Of a DNA stretch of 40,153 nt, positions 16,851 through 24,544 are shown piece by piece. The position numbers and the translations under genes are program-made. The stretch is from NCBI GenBank assembly GCA_027008705.1, contig JALVEB010000045.1, positions 1 to 40,153 of the forward strand, written 5' to 3'. Each line of letters begins with the position of its first letter. Position 1 is the stretch's first letter. The DNA comes from Sedimenticola sp. (GTDB lineage Bacteria; Pseudomonadota; Gammaproteobacteria; Chromatiales; Chromatiaceae). The notes below the pieces were generated by a model, which saw only the letters and a program-made list of their open reading frames with translations, did no database searches and had not been told where the DNA came from.

Positions 16851-16925
16851 TTGCATGAGGGGCGCCCCGGAACCACCTGCGCGAAGGGAATTACAGGGTT
16901 TCCTGAGCGGCGTTGGTTTCCGTTT

Positions 16926-16940
16926 ACCCGTGGGACGGGT
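16926..16940. promoter_or_regulatory. Inverted repeat ACCCGT-GGG-ACGGGT before the phytase-like gene
   Basis: A perfect 6-bp dyad with a 3-base loop lies 10 to 20 bases ahead of the candidate starts at 16951 and 16960. It could be an operator or a hairpin that masks the start region. This rests on symmetry and position alone. Confidence 0.25.
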
Positions 16941-16959
16941 TTGTGGGACCATGGTCGCT

Positions 16960-17949
16960 ATGAGATTTCGACTCTTTCCGTGCGCTTTTGCGGCGCTGGT
17001 CTCGCTGGCCGCCTGCGCTGCCGGGAGCCGCGACGAAACCACCCATTTCACCCTGTTCGATGGCGAACAGGCCGGTGCGGCGCGCGTGCTCGACAGCCTG
17101 CTGCTGCGCGGCGAAGCCGTCGATGGGCTGCCGCTGGTGGAACTCTCGGATCTCGCCTGGGATCGGCGCAACCGCCGCCTGTATCTGGTTTCGGATGATG
17201 GCTATCTGTTCGTTGCGCGCGTCGCGTTCGAGCGGGACCGTCTGAAGTCGCTGCGTTTCGTCGCCGCCCATCGCTTGCGCGACCGGCGCGGTCGCGCGCT
17301 GCGTGGCGACGCGGCGGACGCCGAGGGTTTGGCGATCGCCGGCTGGGACGCGCGCGGCGAGCCGGAGCTGTTGGTATCGTTCGAGCATGGCGCCCGGATC
17401 CTGCGTTATTCCGCCGAGGGCCGCTGGCTGGAGCGCCTCCGTCTGCCGAAGCCGCTACGCCGCGCGAAGGCGTATCGCGGCAAGAATCATCAGCTGGAGG
17501 CGCTGGCCTGGCATCCGCGATTCGGCGTGTTGACCGCCGCCGAGCGGGCGCTGAAGCGCGACCGTAAGCGCATTCAGCGGGTGTTTTCGCTCGATGGCCG
17601 CTCCTGGCGCTTTCCGGCATGGCGGCGCAAGAAGGCGGCGATCACCGCGATCGAGGTGACCGCGGATGGCAATCTGTTGTTGCTGGAGCGCGCCTGGGCC
17701 GGCATCCCGTCGCCGGTCCATATCGGTTTGCGCAAGCTGTACCTGCTGGAACGGCCCGAGGGTGGCGAGACCCGGGTCGAATCCTTGGCGGCGTGGAGCA
17801 CGGGCGACGGTTGGCGCCTGGATAACTTCGAGGGCCTGACGCGGCTCGATGCCGATCGCTATCTGCTGGTCAGTGACAACAACGAGGCGCTGCTCCAGAA
17901 TAGCCTGCTGGTGTTGATCGAGCTGAACGGAGAAACGAATGGGCGATGA
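16960..17949 (+). CDS. Phytase-like/esterase-like beta-propeller lipoprotein
   Basis: The 329-aa protein begins MRFRLFPCAFAALVSLAAC, a lipoprotein signal with LAAC lipobox; Cys19 would be acylated. The body has the esterase-like-activity-of-phytase pattern: ELSDLAWDRRNRRLYLVSDDGYLF, DAEGLAI, HQLEALAWHPRFGVLTAAE, and near the end NFEGLTRLDADRYLLVSDNNE. These are the repeated acidic blades of a Ca-binding propeller. It is probably tethered to the envelope and may act on phosphate esters or other calcium-dependent substrates. A second ATG at 16951 would add three residues. It overlaps the next gene by 11 bases. Confidence 0.8.
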   Translation: MRFRLFPCAFAALVSLAACAAGSRDETTHFTLFDGEQAGAARVLDSLLLRGEAVDGLPLVELSDLAWDRRNRRLYLVSDDGYLFVARVAFERDRLKSLRFVAAHRLRDRRGRALRGDAADAEGLAIAGWDARGEPELLVSFEHGARILRYSAEGRWLERLRLPKPLRRAKAYRGKNHQLEALAWHPRFGVLTAAERALKRDRKRIQRVFSLDGRSWRFPAWRRKKAAITAIEVTADGNLLLLERAWAGIPSPVHIGLRKLYLLERPEGGETRVESLAAWSTGDGWRLDNFEGLTRLDADRYLLVSDNNEALLQNSLLVLIELNGETNGR

Positions 17950-18583
17950 ATGCAAAGCAGGCGGCGGAACGTCTTGTGACATCGGCGCCTTCTGGGACGA
18001 GCGCTACCGTGACGAGGCCTACGCCTTTGGCACCGAGCCGAACGCCTGGTTCCGCGCCTGCATCGACGAGTTGCCGCCCGGCCGGCTGCTGCTGCCGGGC
18101 GAGGGCGAGGGGCGCAATGCGGTGTATGCCGCGCGACATGGTTGGCGCGTCGATGCCTTCGACCCCAGTCCAGAGGGTCGGCGCAAGGCGGGCGCACTGG
18201 CCGGACGCCACGGCGTGACTTTGGATTTTCGTTGCTGCCTGCTCGACGAATACGCGCTCGAGGCCGGCGCCTATGATGCCGTCGGCATCATTTTTCTGCA
18301 CTTGCCGCCGGAGCGACGCCGCGCCGGTTACCGCCGCTTGCTCTCGGCGTTACGCCCGGGCGGCGCGCTGATCGCCGAGCTGTACGCGAAAGAGCAGCTC
18401 GAGCTCGGCACCGGTGGTCCGCGCGACCTCGGGATGCTCTATGCGCTCGAGGAGGTGGACGAGGACTTCCCCGGGGTCGATTTCACGGTCCGCCGCGCGA
18501 TCGCGCGGGACATCCATGAGGGACGGCTGCACCAGGGTCCGTCGCGCGTGATTCAGCTGTTCGGTCGGAGGAGAATCTCGTGA
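17939..18583 (+). CDS. SAM-dependent class I methyltransferase (TPMT/TehB-like)
   Basis: The 214-aa protein contains FWDERYRDEAYAFGTEPN, an N-terminal block characteristic of TehB/TPMT-like enzymes. It is followed by LLLPGEGEGRNAVYAARHGW, the SAM-binding motif I with E-G-E-G-R-N, then VDAFDPSPEGR (motif II) and IIFLHLPPERRR. Relatives methylate tellurite, selenite, thiols or small molecules. The substrate here is undetermined. The ATG lies inside the end of the phytase-like gene, and the stop overlaps the GTG of the next gene, so it is the second gene of a tight operon. The Cys-rich N-terminus (CKAGGGTSCDIG) is unusual but short. Confidence 0.87.
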   Translation: MGDECKAGGGTSCDIGAFWDERYRDEAYAFGTEPNAWFRACIDELPPGRLLLPGEGEGRNAVYAARHGWRVDAFDPSPEGRRKAGALAGRHGVTLDFRCCLLDEYALEAGAYDAVGIIFLHLPPERRRAGYRRLLSALRPGGALIAELYAKEQLELGTGGPRDLGMLYALEEVDEDFPGVDFTVRRAIARDIHEGRLHQGPSRVIQLFGRRRIS

Positions 18584-18963
18584 ATCCGGAAAAGGTCGTC
18601 TTCGGTTTCTTCATCGTGCTTGCCCTGACATTGAACTTCGGCTTCTTCGTCGGCGAGTTCGACAACCCAGAGCATCATCATGTCTATGAATTCTTCGCGG
18701 TGGTGGTGGTCAACATCATCGCCACCATTCTGAAGTTCGGCGACAAGACCCAGATGGGCGCGGTATTGCTCGCCACCAGCCTGGTCGCGGTGTTGCAGCT
18801 GGTCGCCGCGGCGGTGATCTGGACCATCGCCGCGCATACCGGCGAGCGCGTGATCACCGCCTCGGTGATGTCGAGCATCGTCTCGTTGTCCGGTGGCGCG
18901 ATGCTCGCCAACGTGGTCTCGGTGGTGCTGCTGGTGATCGAAACGGTGATGATGCGCCGCTGA
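18580..18963 (+). CDS. DUF6394-like small inner-membrane protein
   Basis: The 127-aa protein has three to four hydrophobic helices (about residues 7-27, 40-52, 60-84 and 98-122) with a conserved-looking EFDNPEHHHVYEF loop. It resembles the DUF6394 family, whose function is unknown. The GTG start is chosen because a strong GGAGGAG lies 13 bases upstream and the GTG overlaps the preceding stop. Only 20 bases separate it from the potassium channel gene. By context it could be an accessory subunit or partner of the channel. That role is inference from position. Confidence 0.75.
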   Translation: MNPEKVVFGFFIVLALTLNFGFFVGEFDNPEHHHVYEFFAVVVVNIIATILKFGDKTQMGAVLLATSLVAVLQLVAAAVIWTIAAHTGERVITASVMSSIVSLSGGAMLANVVSVVLLVIETVMMRR

Positions 18964-18983
18964 TCGCGGTCCGGTACGCGCCG

Positions 18984-20690
18984 ATGATGGACAATGTCAT
19001 CTTCCTGATCCTGCGGCGCATGCGGCGGCCGCTGATCACCCTGGTGGTGATCTATGCGGTCGCGATCATCGGTCTGCTGACGATCCCGGGCCGGCTTCCG
19101 GATGGCACGCCGTGGCGCATGGATATCTTCCACGCCTTCTACTTCGTCAGTTTCATGTCGACGACGATCGGCTTCGGCGAGGTGCCGCACGAGTTCAGCG
19201 ACGCCCAGCGCATCTGGGTGACGCTGGTGATCTATGTCTCGGTGATCGGCTGGCTGTATTCGATCGGCACCCTGCTTTCGTTGTTGCAGGACAAAGCCTT
19301 CAAACAGGCCCTGACCGAGCTGCGCTTCGCCAAGCACATCCGCAAGCTCAGCGAGCCGTTCTACCTGATTTGCGGTTACGGCGAGACCGGCGGCACGCTG
19401 GCGCGGGATATGACCGATCGTGGGCGGCATGTGGTGGTGCTGGATATCTCGGAAGACGCCATCAACATGACCAAGATGGCCAACCTGCGCGATGATGTGC
19501 CGGCCCTGGCGGTCGACGCGCGCATTCCCCAGGCGCTGGTCGAGGCCGGGTTGGAACGGGATCAGTGCGATGGCGTCATCGCGGTCACGAACGACAGTTG
19601 GGCGAACCTGAAGATCGCGTTGACCGCGAAGCTGCTGAACCCGGACACACCGGTGGTGTGCCGCGCCGAGTCGGCCGAGGTCGAGGCCAACATGGCCTCG
19701 TTCGGCACCGACCATATCATCGATCCGTTCGAAACCTTCGCGTTGCACCTCAGTACCGCATTGCAGGCGCCCTGTCTCTATCTGTTGCAGCAATGGCTCA
19801 GCGGTCACGAGAACGAGATGCTTTCCGAGCCGATCTATCCGCCGCGCGAGGGCCAGTGGATCCTGTGCGGCTACGGTCGCTTCGGCAAGGCGGTCTATCG
19901 GCGCCTGCGTCAGGAGGGTATCGATGTGGTCGTCGTCGAGGCCGCTCCAGAGCTGACCGGGCGTAGCGAGGGCCGTTTCATCGAGGGCGTCGGCACCGAG
20001 GCGGTGACGTTGGAGCAAGCCCATGTCGCGCATGCCGTCGGCCTGGTCGCCGGCACCGACAACGATGTCAACAATCTTTCGATCATCATGACCGCGAAGG
20101 CGCTGAATCCGTCGCTGTTCGTGATTCTGCGCCAGAACCTGGCCGAGAACGAGCGCATCGCTCATCGTGTCGGCGCCGATATCGTCATGTACCCGAGTTC
20201 GATCGTCGCCAACCGCATCCGTTCACTGCTGGTCACGCCGCTGTTGAGCCAGTTCATCGGCCTCGCCAGCAACCAGGACGATGCCTGGGCTTGCCGGGTC
20301 GTCAGTCGGATCTCCGGCGTCATCGGCGAGCGCGCGCCCGCAGTCTGGGAGGTCACCATCGACGATGAACAGGCGCACGCGGTCTACCAGCACATCGGCC
20401 GGGGACACCGGCCGCTGCTGCACCATCTGCTGCGCGATCCGCGGGATCGCGACCAACGGCTCGATTGCGTGCCGCTGCTGCTGGCGCGCGAGCAGAGCCG
20501 CGAGGCCATGCCATCGCCCGACACTCCGCTGCGGCACGGCGACCAACTGCTCTTCACCGGTCGTTACCGAGCGCGCCGGCGCATGGAATGGACTCTGCTC
20601 AACGAGCACGCGCTGGCTTATGCGATGGACGATGCCTCCGATCATCGCACGCTGCTCGGCCGCTGGTTCGAGCGCCTTGGGCTACAGTGA
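18984..20690 (+). CDS. Two-RCK potassium channel/TrkA-N protein
   Basis: The 568-aa protein has a first membrane helix (about 16-34), a pore loop with selectivity filter STTIGFGE (59-66, in place of the common TVGYGD), and a second helix (about 75-100). Two Rossmann-type RCK/TrkA-N domains follow: LICGYGETGGTLARDM near 128-143 and ILCGYGRFGKAVYRRL near 290-305. A TrkA-C-like tail ends the protein. It is predicted to conduct K+ under control of nucleotides or ions bound to RCK. The stop overlaps the MscS start (TGATG), so the two channels are coupled. Ion selectivity with Phe in the filter is expected to remain K+-like but was not tested. Confidence 0.88.
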   Translation: MMDNVIFLILRRMRRPLITLVVIYAVAIIGLLTIPGRLPDGTPWRMDIFHAFYFVSFMSTTIGFGEVPHEFSDAQRIWVTLVIYVSVIGWLYSIGTLLSLLQDKAFKQALTELRFAKHIRKLSEPFYLICGYGETGGTLARDMTDRGRHVVVLDISEDAINMTKMANLRDDVPALAVDARIPQALVEAGLERDQCDGVIAVTNDSWANLKIALTAKLLNPDTPVVCRAESAEVEANMASFGTDHIIDPFETFALHLSTALQAPCLYLLQQWLSGHENEMLSEPIYPPREGQWILCGYGRFGKAVYRRLRQEGIDVVVVEAAPELTGRSEGRFIEGVGTEAVTLEQAHVAHAVGLVAGTDNDVNNLSIIMTAKALNPSLFVILRQNLAENERIAHRVGADIVMYPSSIVANRIRSLLVTPLLSQFIGLASNQDDAWACRVVSRISGVIGERAPAVWEVTIDDEQAHAVYQHIGRGHRPLLHHLLRDPRDRDQRLDCVPLLLAREQSREAMPSPDTPLRHGDQLLFTGRYRARRRMEWTLLNEHALAYAMDDASDHRTLLGRWFERLGLQ

Positions 20691-21778
20691 TGATTTGGGA
20701 CCATCTGTGGGCCGGGATTCAGCAACTCGGCGTCTCCTACTGGCTGCTGATCGGCTTGAACCTGTTGCTGATGGCGTTCGCGCCGGTGGTCGTGCGTCTG
20801 CTCGGTGGCGAGGCGCGCGGCCTCAGCGTGCACATCTTCCGCGCGTTGAACCTGCTGATTCTGCTCATTCTATTGTTCAGCAAGATCCTGTTGCCGTTGA
20901 TCGGCCACTCGTCGCTGACCCGTCTGATCGCGGTCCTGGTCGCGCTCTATATCTTCTATCTGCTGTTCCATGTGCTGGCTTGGTTCATCAAGCGTCGTTT
21001 CGGCCGACAGCGCGAGATTGAGGGCCGCGAAGTCTGGGTCGAAACCTACAACTCGCGCGTGCTGACCCTGCTCGCCGGTGTCCTGATCGCCATCATCGGC
21101 ATCATCGGCGTGGTTCAGATCCTCGGTTATACCAGCCTGTTGCAGGCCGGCGGCGTGATCGGCTTCATCGGCGTGTTGTTGGCGCTCACCCAGGGCGCCT
21201 GGGCGCCCGACATCATCGGCGGCCTGGTGATCCTGAACAGCCGATTGTTCGAAGAAGGCGATGTCGTCGAGCTGGGGGAGGCCGGCGACCTTCTCGGCGT
21301 GGTGTTCAAGACCAAGGTCTTCCACAGCGAGCTGCTCGATCTCGCCAACCAGCATCGCATCGTCATCGGCAACGCCCGTATCCGCGGAATGATCGTGCGC
21401 AACCATTCCCGCTTCGCCTCGGCGCGCGGACTGCGGGAATCCCTGTCCTTCAAGATCGGCTACGAGGTCCCGCCGGAACGGGTAGAGATACTGTTCGAAC
21501 GGGTTTTTGCGCGCGCGGTCGCCGACGACGCCATCGCCATCGAGGCGCAGCACGGCCATGAGACCCTCCCGCGCGAGGCCGGAGACCATGCCATCGAGTG
21601 GTGCTTCTACTATTTCACCAAGGATTCCCGCTCGATTCTGACGAACCGCCAGCGGATCCTGCGACTGGTCATAGAGGAAGCCGCGGACCAGGGCATCGGG
21701 TTGGCGACGCCGATCCTGTTGGAAGCGGTTGGCGGCAGCGCGCCCATCAGGCATCTCGCGCCGACCGGGGGATCGTGA
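20690..21778 (+). CDS. Mechanosensitive ion channel, MscS family
   Basis: The 362-aa protein has four or more N-terminal helices before the conserved pore helix and beta domain (GVIGFIGVLLALTQGAWAPDIIGGLVILNSRLFEEGDVVEL). This segment is the MscS TM3 plus the start of the cytoplasmic vestibule. MscS channels release solutes during hypoosmotic shock. The ATG at 20690 uses the last base of the channel stop, so expression is tied to the potassium channel. Together they look like an osmotic-adaptation unit. The C-terminal alpha/beta domain is complete (about residues 260-355). The following 169 bp hold the amiC promoter and no gene. Confidence 0.92.
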   Translation: MIWDHLWAGIQQLGVSYWLLIGLNLLLMAFAPVVVRLLGGEARGLSVHIFRALNLLILLILLFSKILLPLIGHSSLTRLIAVLVALYIFYLLFHVLAWFIKRRFGRQREIEGREVWVETYNSRVLTLLAGVLIAIIGIIGVVQILGYTSLLQAGGVIGFIGVLLALTQGAWAPDIIGGLVILNSRLFEEGDVVELGEAGDLLGVVFKTKVFHSELLDLANQHRIVIGNARIRGMIVRNHSRFASARGLRESLSFKIGYEVPPERVEILFERVFARAVADDAIAIEAQHGHETLPREAGDHAIEWCFYYFTKDSRSILTNRQRILRLVIEEAADQGIGLATPILLEAVGGSAPIRHLAPTGGS

Positions 21779-21904
21779 GGCAGGCCAGGCGATCGCCCAA
21801 GGTGCTGGCATCGTTCCCCCCGTATCGTCGGCTTGGGGCCTGGATGCCGCTCGGCTGATCCAAGTGTCTGGCCCAGGGCAAGCGTCAGCGCTTTCCTGGG
21901 TTTC

Positions 21905-21913
21905 TGCTATACT
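21905..21913 (+). promoter_or_regulatory. Extended -10 promoter for amiC
   Basis: TGC TATACT is an extended -10. The predicted transcription start is near 21920, which favours the GTG at 21948 over the ATG at 21930 as the translation start. No convincing -35 is present. Confidence 0.45.
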
Positions 21914-21947
21914 CGCTCTCTCAGATAGGATGCTGGGATCACTCCGC

Positions 21948-23270
21948 GTGAAACTGCCAGACCCGTTGCGCTCCGCGCTGTTTTCATGGCTTCTGTTCGG
22001 CCTTCTTGCGGGCTTCGCCACCGATGTGGCGGCGGCCTCCGTGAGCGAGGTGCGCGCGCATGTGGCGCCGGATCATACGCGTTTCGTATTCGAACTGTCG
22101 GCGCCGATCGAGCACCGTGTTTTCGCGTTGAGCCGGCCCGAGCGCTTGGTGGTGGACCTGAAACAGACCCGTCTGAGCGGTCGCATGCCCGCGTTGCCCT
22201 CGAACCCGCTGGTGAAGGGTATTCGCAGCGCGGCGCGCAAGGGTGGCGATCTGCGCGTGGTGTTCGATCTGCGTCAGCGCGTGGTGCCCAAGAGCTTTTT
22301 GTTGTCGCCGGTGGAAGGTCGGGGCTATCGCCTGGTGGTCGATCTTCGGGCCGCCGACCGACCGCGCCGGGGCCCGGTGATGACCGCGTTGCCGGAAGCC
22401 TCCCGCGCCCGTGATGTGGTGATCGCGATCGATGCCGGCCATGGCGGCGAGGATCCGGGCGCGATCGGACCGCATGGTACCCATGAGAAACAGGTGGTGC
22501 TGGCGATCGCGCGGGAATTGGCTCGACAGATCGACGCGGTGGAAGGCATGCGCGCGGTATTGGTGCGTTCCGGGGATTATTTCATCAGCCTGCGCAAGCG
22601 CATGGAGATCGCGCGCAAGCAGGGCGCGGACCTGTTCGTTTCGATCCATGCGGACGCCTTCCGCAACCCGCGCGCGCGCGGCAGTTCGGTCTATGTGGTG
22701 TCGCAACGGGGAGCGTCGAGCGAAGCGGCGCGTTGGCTCGCCGAGAAGGAGAACGCCTCGGACCTGATCGGGGGGGTGCGGCTCGACGGGCGCGAGCCGG
22801 CGGTGGCCGAGGTGCTGTTGGATCTCTCTCAAAGCGCCACCTTGCGTGACAGCATTCTCGCTGCGCGCGAGGTGTTCCGATCACTTCGCTCGATCGGGAA
22901 GATTCATGGAAGCCGCGTGCAGCGGGCGGGTTTCGTGGTGCTCAAATCGCCTGACATCCCGTCGATGTTGATCGAAACGGCTTTCATCTCCAATCCCGAG
23001 GAAGAACGCAAGCTGGCCGACCCCGTCCACCAGAAGCGGCTGGCTTCGGCGATTCTGAAAGGCATCCAGCGTTATTTCGACCAGCACACGCCCGAAGGTA
23101 CCTTGCTGGCAAGACGCAAGCAACCAATCCGCCATCGTATCCGGCGCGGCGAAACCCTTTCCGGGATCGCCGCGCGCTACGCGGTGAGTCTCGATCGATT
23201 GCGCCGTGAAAACCGTTTGCGTGGCGATCGAATCGTGGTCGGGCAGATTCTCAAGATCCCCAGGGGTTAA
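21948..23270 (+). CDS. amiC: N-acetylmuramoyl-L-alanine amidase, AmiC type with AMIN and LysM domains
   Basis: This periplasmic zinc amidase splits septal peptidoglycan during daughter-cell separation. The product (440 aa from this GTG) has a signal peptide ending near AAA, an AMIN domain (about 30-125), Amidase_3 (about 150-365) and a C-terminal LysM repeat (HRIRRGETLSGIAARYAVSL...). Zinc and catalytic residues are visible in AIDAGHGGEDPGA, THEKQVVL, SIHADAF and MLIETAFISN. GTG at 21948 has GGGA nine bases upstream; an in-frame ATG at 21930 would add six residues but lacks a spaced ribosome binding site. The usual partner mutL is not downstream; truD is. Confidence 0.9.
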   Translation: MKLPDPLRSALFSWLLFGLLAGFATDVAAASVSEVRAHVAPDHTRFVFELSAPIEHRVFALSRPERLVVDLKQTRLSGRMPALPSNPLVKGIRSAARKGGDLRVVFDLRQRVVPKSFLLSPVEGRGYRLVVDLRAADRPRRGPVMTALPEASRARDVVIAIDAGHGGEDPGAIGPHGTHEKQVVLAIARELARQIDAVEGMRAVLVRSGDYFISLRKRMEIARKQGADLFVSIHADAFRNPRARGSSVYVVSQRGASSEAARWLAEKENASDLIGGVRLDGREPAVAEVLLDLSQSATLRDSILAAREVFRSLRSIGKIHGSRVQRAGFVVLKSPDIPSMLIETAFISNPEEERKLADPVHQKRLASAILKGIQRYFDQHTPEGTLLARRKQPIRHRIRRGETLSGIAARYAVSLDRLRRENRLRGDRIVVGQILKIPRG

Positions 23271-23290
23271 TGTGGAAACACACTAAGAAA

Positions 23291-23327
23291 AAACCTAATG
23301 AAAACAATAAGGTTTCTAATGTTTTCA
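23291..23327 (+). other. AT-rich segment with pseudoknot-compatible pairing upstream of truD
   Basis: AAACCT (23291-23296) can pair with AGGTTT (23310-23315), and TGAAAACA (23299-23306) with TGTTTTCA (23320-23327). The pairs interleave, so they fit a pseudoknot or two mutually exclusive hairpins. It begins about 20 bases after the amiC stop, in sequence much richer in A/T than its surroundings. It may be the 3' end signal of amiC or an RNA element; neither is proven. Confidence 0.3.
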
Positions 23328-23369
23328 ATGCTTGGCCCACGGGCGCGGGAAACGGTCTCGAAAATCCGG

Positions 23370-23393
23370 AAATTCTTGAGCGACGAGTATACA
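23370..23393 (+). repeat. GACGAGTATA promoter-like repeat upstream of truD
   Basis: This 24-base stretch matches 10895-10918 at 22 positions, including CGACGAGTATACA. It holds a TATACA -10-like box about 70 bases before truD. A second box, TATACAAT, lies at 23419-23426. It may be a truD promoter whose extended motif is shared with the 10818-10916 element. Confidence 0.4.
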
Positions 23394-23459
23394 AAACCGG
23401 AAACCCATTAGCGGCAGGTATACAATCGCTCCGTTTCGATTCCTCTGTTTTTTTCGATC

Positions 23460-24539
23460 ATGAGCCGGCCTGATGCTTTCGAGGATGTGGTTTCTCCATT
23501 GCCGCGCGCTTGTGGCGCGCCGCGTGCGCGGGGGCGTTTGCGGGTCGCGGCGGAGGATTTTCGCGTTGATGAGCATTTGCCTGTGACGCCGGATGGCAAG
23601 GGCGAGCATGTGCTGCTGCGCATTCGCAAGACCTGTCTGAATACCCAGGATGTGGTTGCTCGCCTGGCGCGGTTGGCGGGGGTGAAGCCTCGGGATGTCG
23701 GTTTCGCCGGACAGAAGGATCGTATCGCGGTGACCAGCCAGTGGTTCAGCGTGTGGTTGGTGAACCGGCCGGAGCCGGACTGGACGGCGCTGAACGATGA
23801 TCGCCTGGAGCTGCTCGAGGCGCATCGTCATGGGCGCAAACTCAGGCGCGGGGCGTTGCGCGCAAACCGCTTTTCCCTGGTGCTGCGCGATTTCGACGGG
23901 GATGCCGGTGAGCTGGCGGAGCGCATCGAGCGGTTGCAACGGTTGGGCATGCCGAATTACTTTGGCGCGCAGCGCTTCGGCCGACGTGGCAGTAACCTGC
24001 AAGGCGCGCTACGCTGGTTTCGCGAGGGCCGGCGGCCGCGTCAGCGTAACCGCGCGGGCATGATGCTGTCAGCGGCGCGTTCGCTGTTGTTCAACCAGGT
24101 GCTGGCCGAGCGCGTGCGGCGTGGTGATTGGGCCAGCGCGATCCCCGGAGACTATCTGGCGTTGGATGGCTCGCATGCCGGTTTCGTCGTCGAACAGCCG
24201 GATGAGGTCATCGCGCGCCGCCTGGCCGATTTCGATCTGCATCCCAGCGGGCCCTTGCCGGGGGATGGCCCGTCGCGCGCGCGTGACGAGGCGCTGGCGG
24301 TGGAGCAGCAGGCGCTGGCCGGTTGGGACGAATGGCGCGCCGGCCTGGCGGCGGCGCGGGTCGCCAGTGATCGCCGTCCGTTGCGCGCGCGCGTGTCCGA
24401 CCTGGAGTGGGCCATCGAGGACGACCGCTTGCGTCTCTCCTTCACACTGCCCCGGGGCAGTTTCGCCACCGCGCTGGTGCGTGAGTTGGTGTCTTTCGAC
24501 GAGGGGCCGGGGGAGGGCTTGCCGCGTCCCTGCGGCTGA
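23460..24539 (+). CDS. truD: TruD, tRNA pseudouridine(13) synthase
   Basis: TruD isomerises U13 of tRNA-Glu to pseudouridine. The protein is 359 aa (E. coli 349). It has the signature GFAGQKDRIAVTSQWFS with the catalytic Asp87, RIRKTCLNTQDVV before it, and NYFGAQRFGR in the TRUD insertion domain. The start MSRPDAFEDV is the first ATG after two -10-like boxes. The stop is five bases from the convergent czcA stop, and a short palindrome (24532-24544) spans the junction. In many Gammaproteobacteria truD sits between ispF and surE; here it follows amiC, so local order is rearranged. Confidence 0.96.
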   Translation: MSRPDAFEDVVSPLPRACGAPRARGRLRVAAEDFRVDEHLPVTPDGKGEHVLLRIRKTCLNTQDVVARLARLAGVKPRDVGFAGQKDRIAVTSQWFSVWLVNRPEPDWTALNDDRLELLEAHRHGRKLRRGALRANRFSLVLRDFDGDAGELAERIERLQRLGMPNYFGAQRFGRRGSNLQGALRWFREGRRPRQRNRAGMMLSAARSLLFNQVLAERVRRGDWASAIPGDYLALDGSHAGFVVEQPDEVIARRLADFDLHPSGPLPGDGPSRARDEALAVEQQALAGWDEWRAGLAAARVASDRRPLRARVSDLEWAIEDDRLRLSFTLPRGSFATALVRELVSFDEGPGEGLPRPCG

Positions 24540-24544
24540 GCCGC

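Noticed and set aside
18684-20165. 493-codon minus-strand frame opposite DUF6394 and the channel
   Set aside because: The plus-strand genes show clear helices, filter and Rossmann motifs; the reverse frame has no recognisable domain.
23270-23473. 67-codon plus-strand frame starting inside the amiC stop (TAATG)
   Set aside because: Low-complexity Lys/Asn start, no family, overlaps promoter-like boxes and the truD start; the AT-rich DNA is better explained as a regulatory gap.
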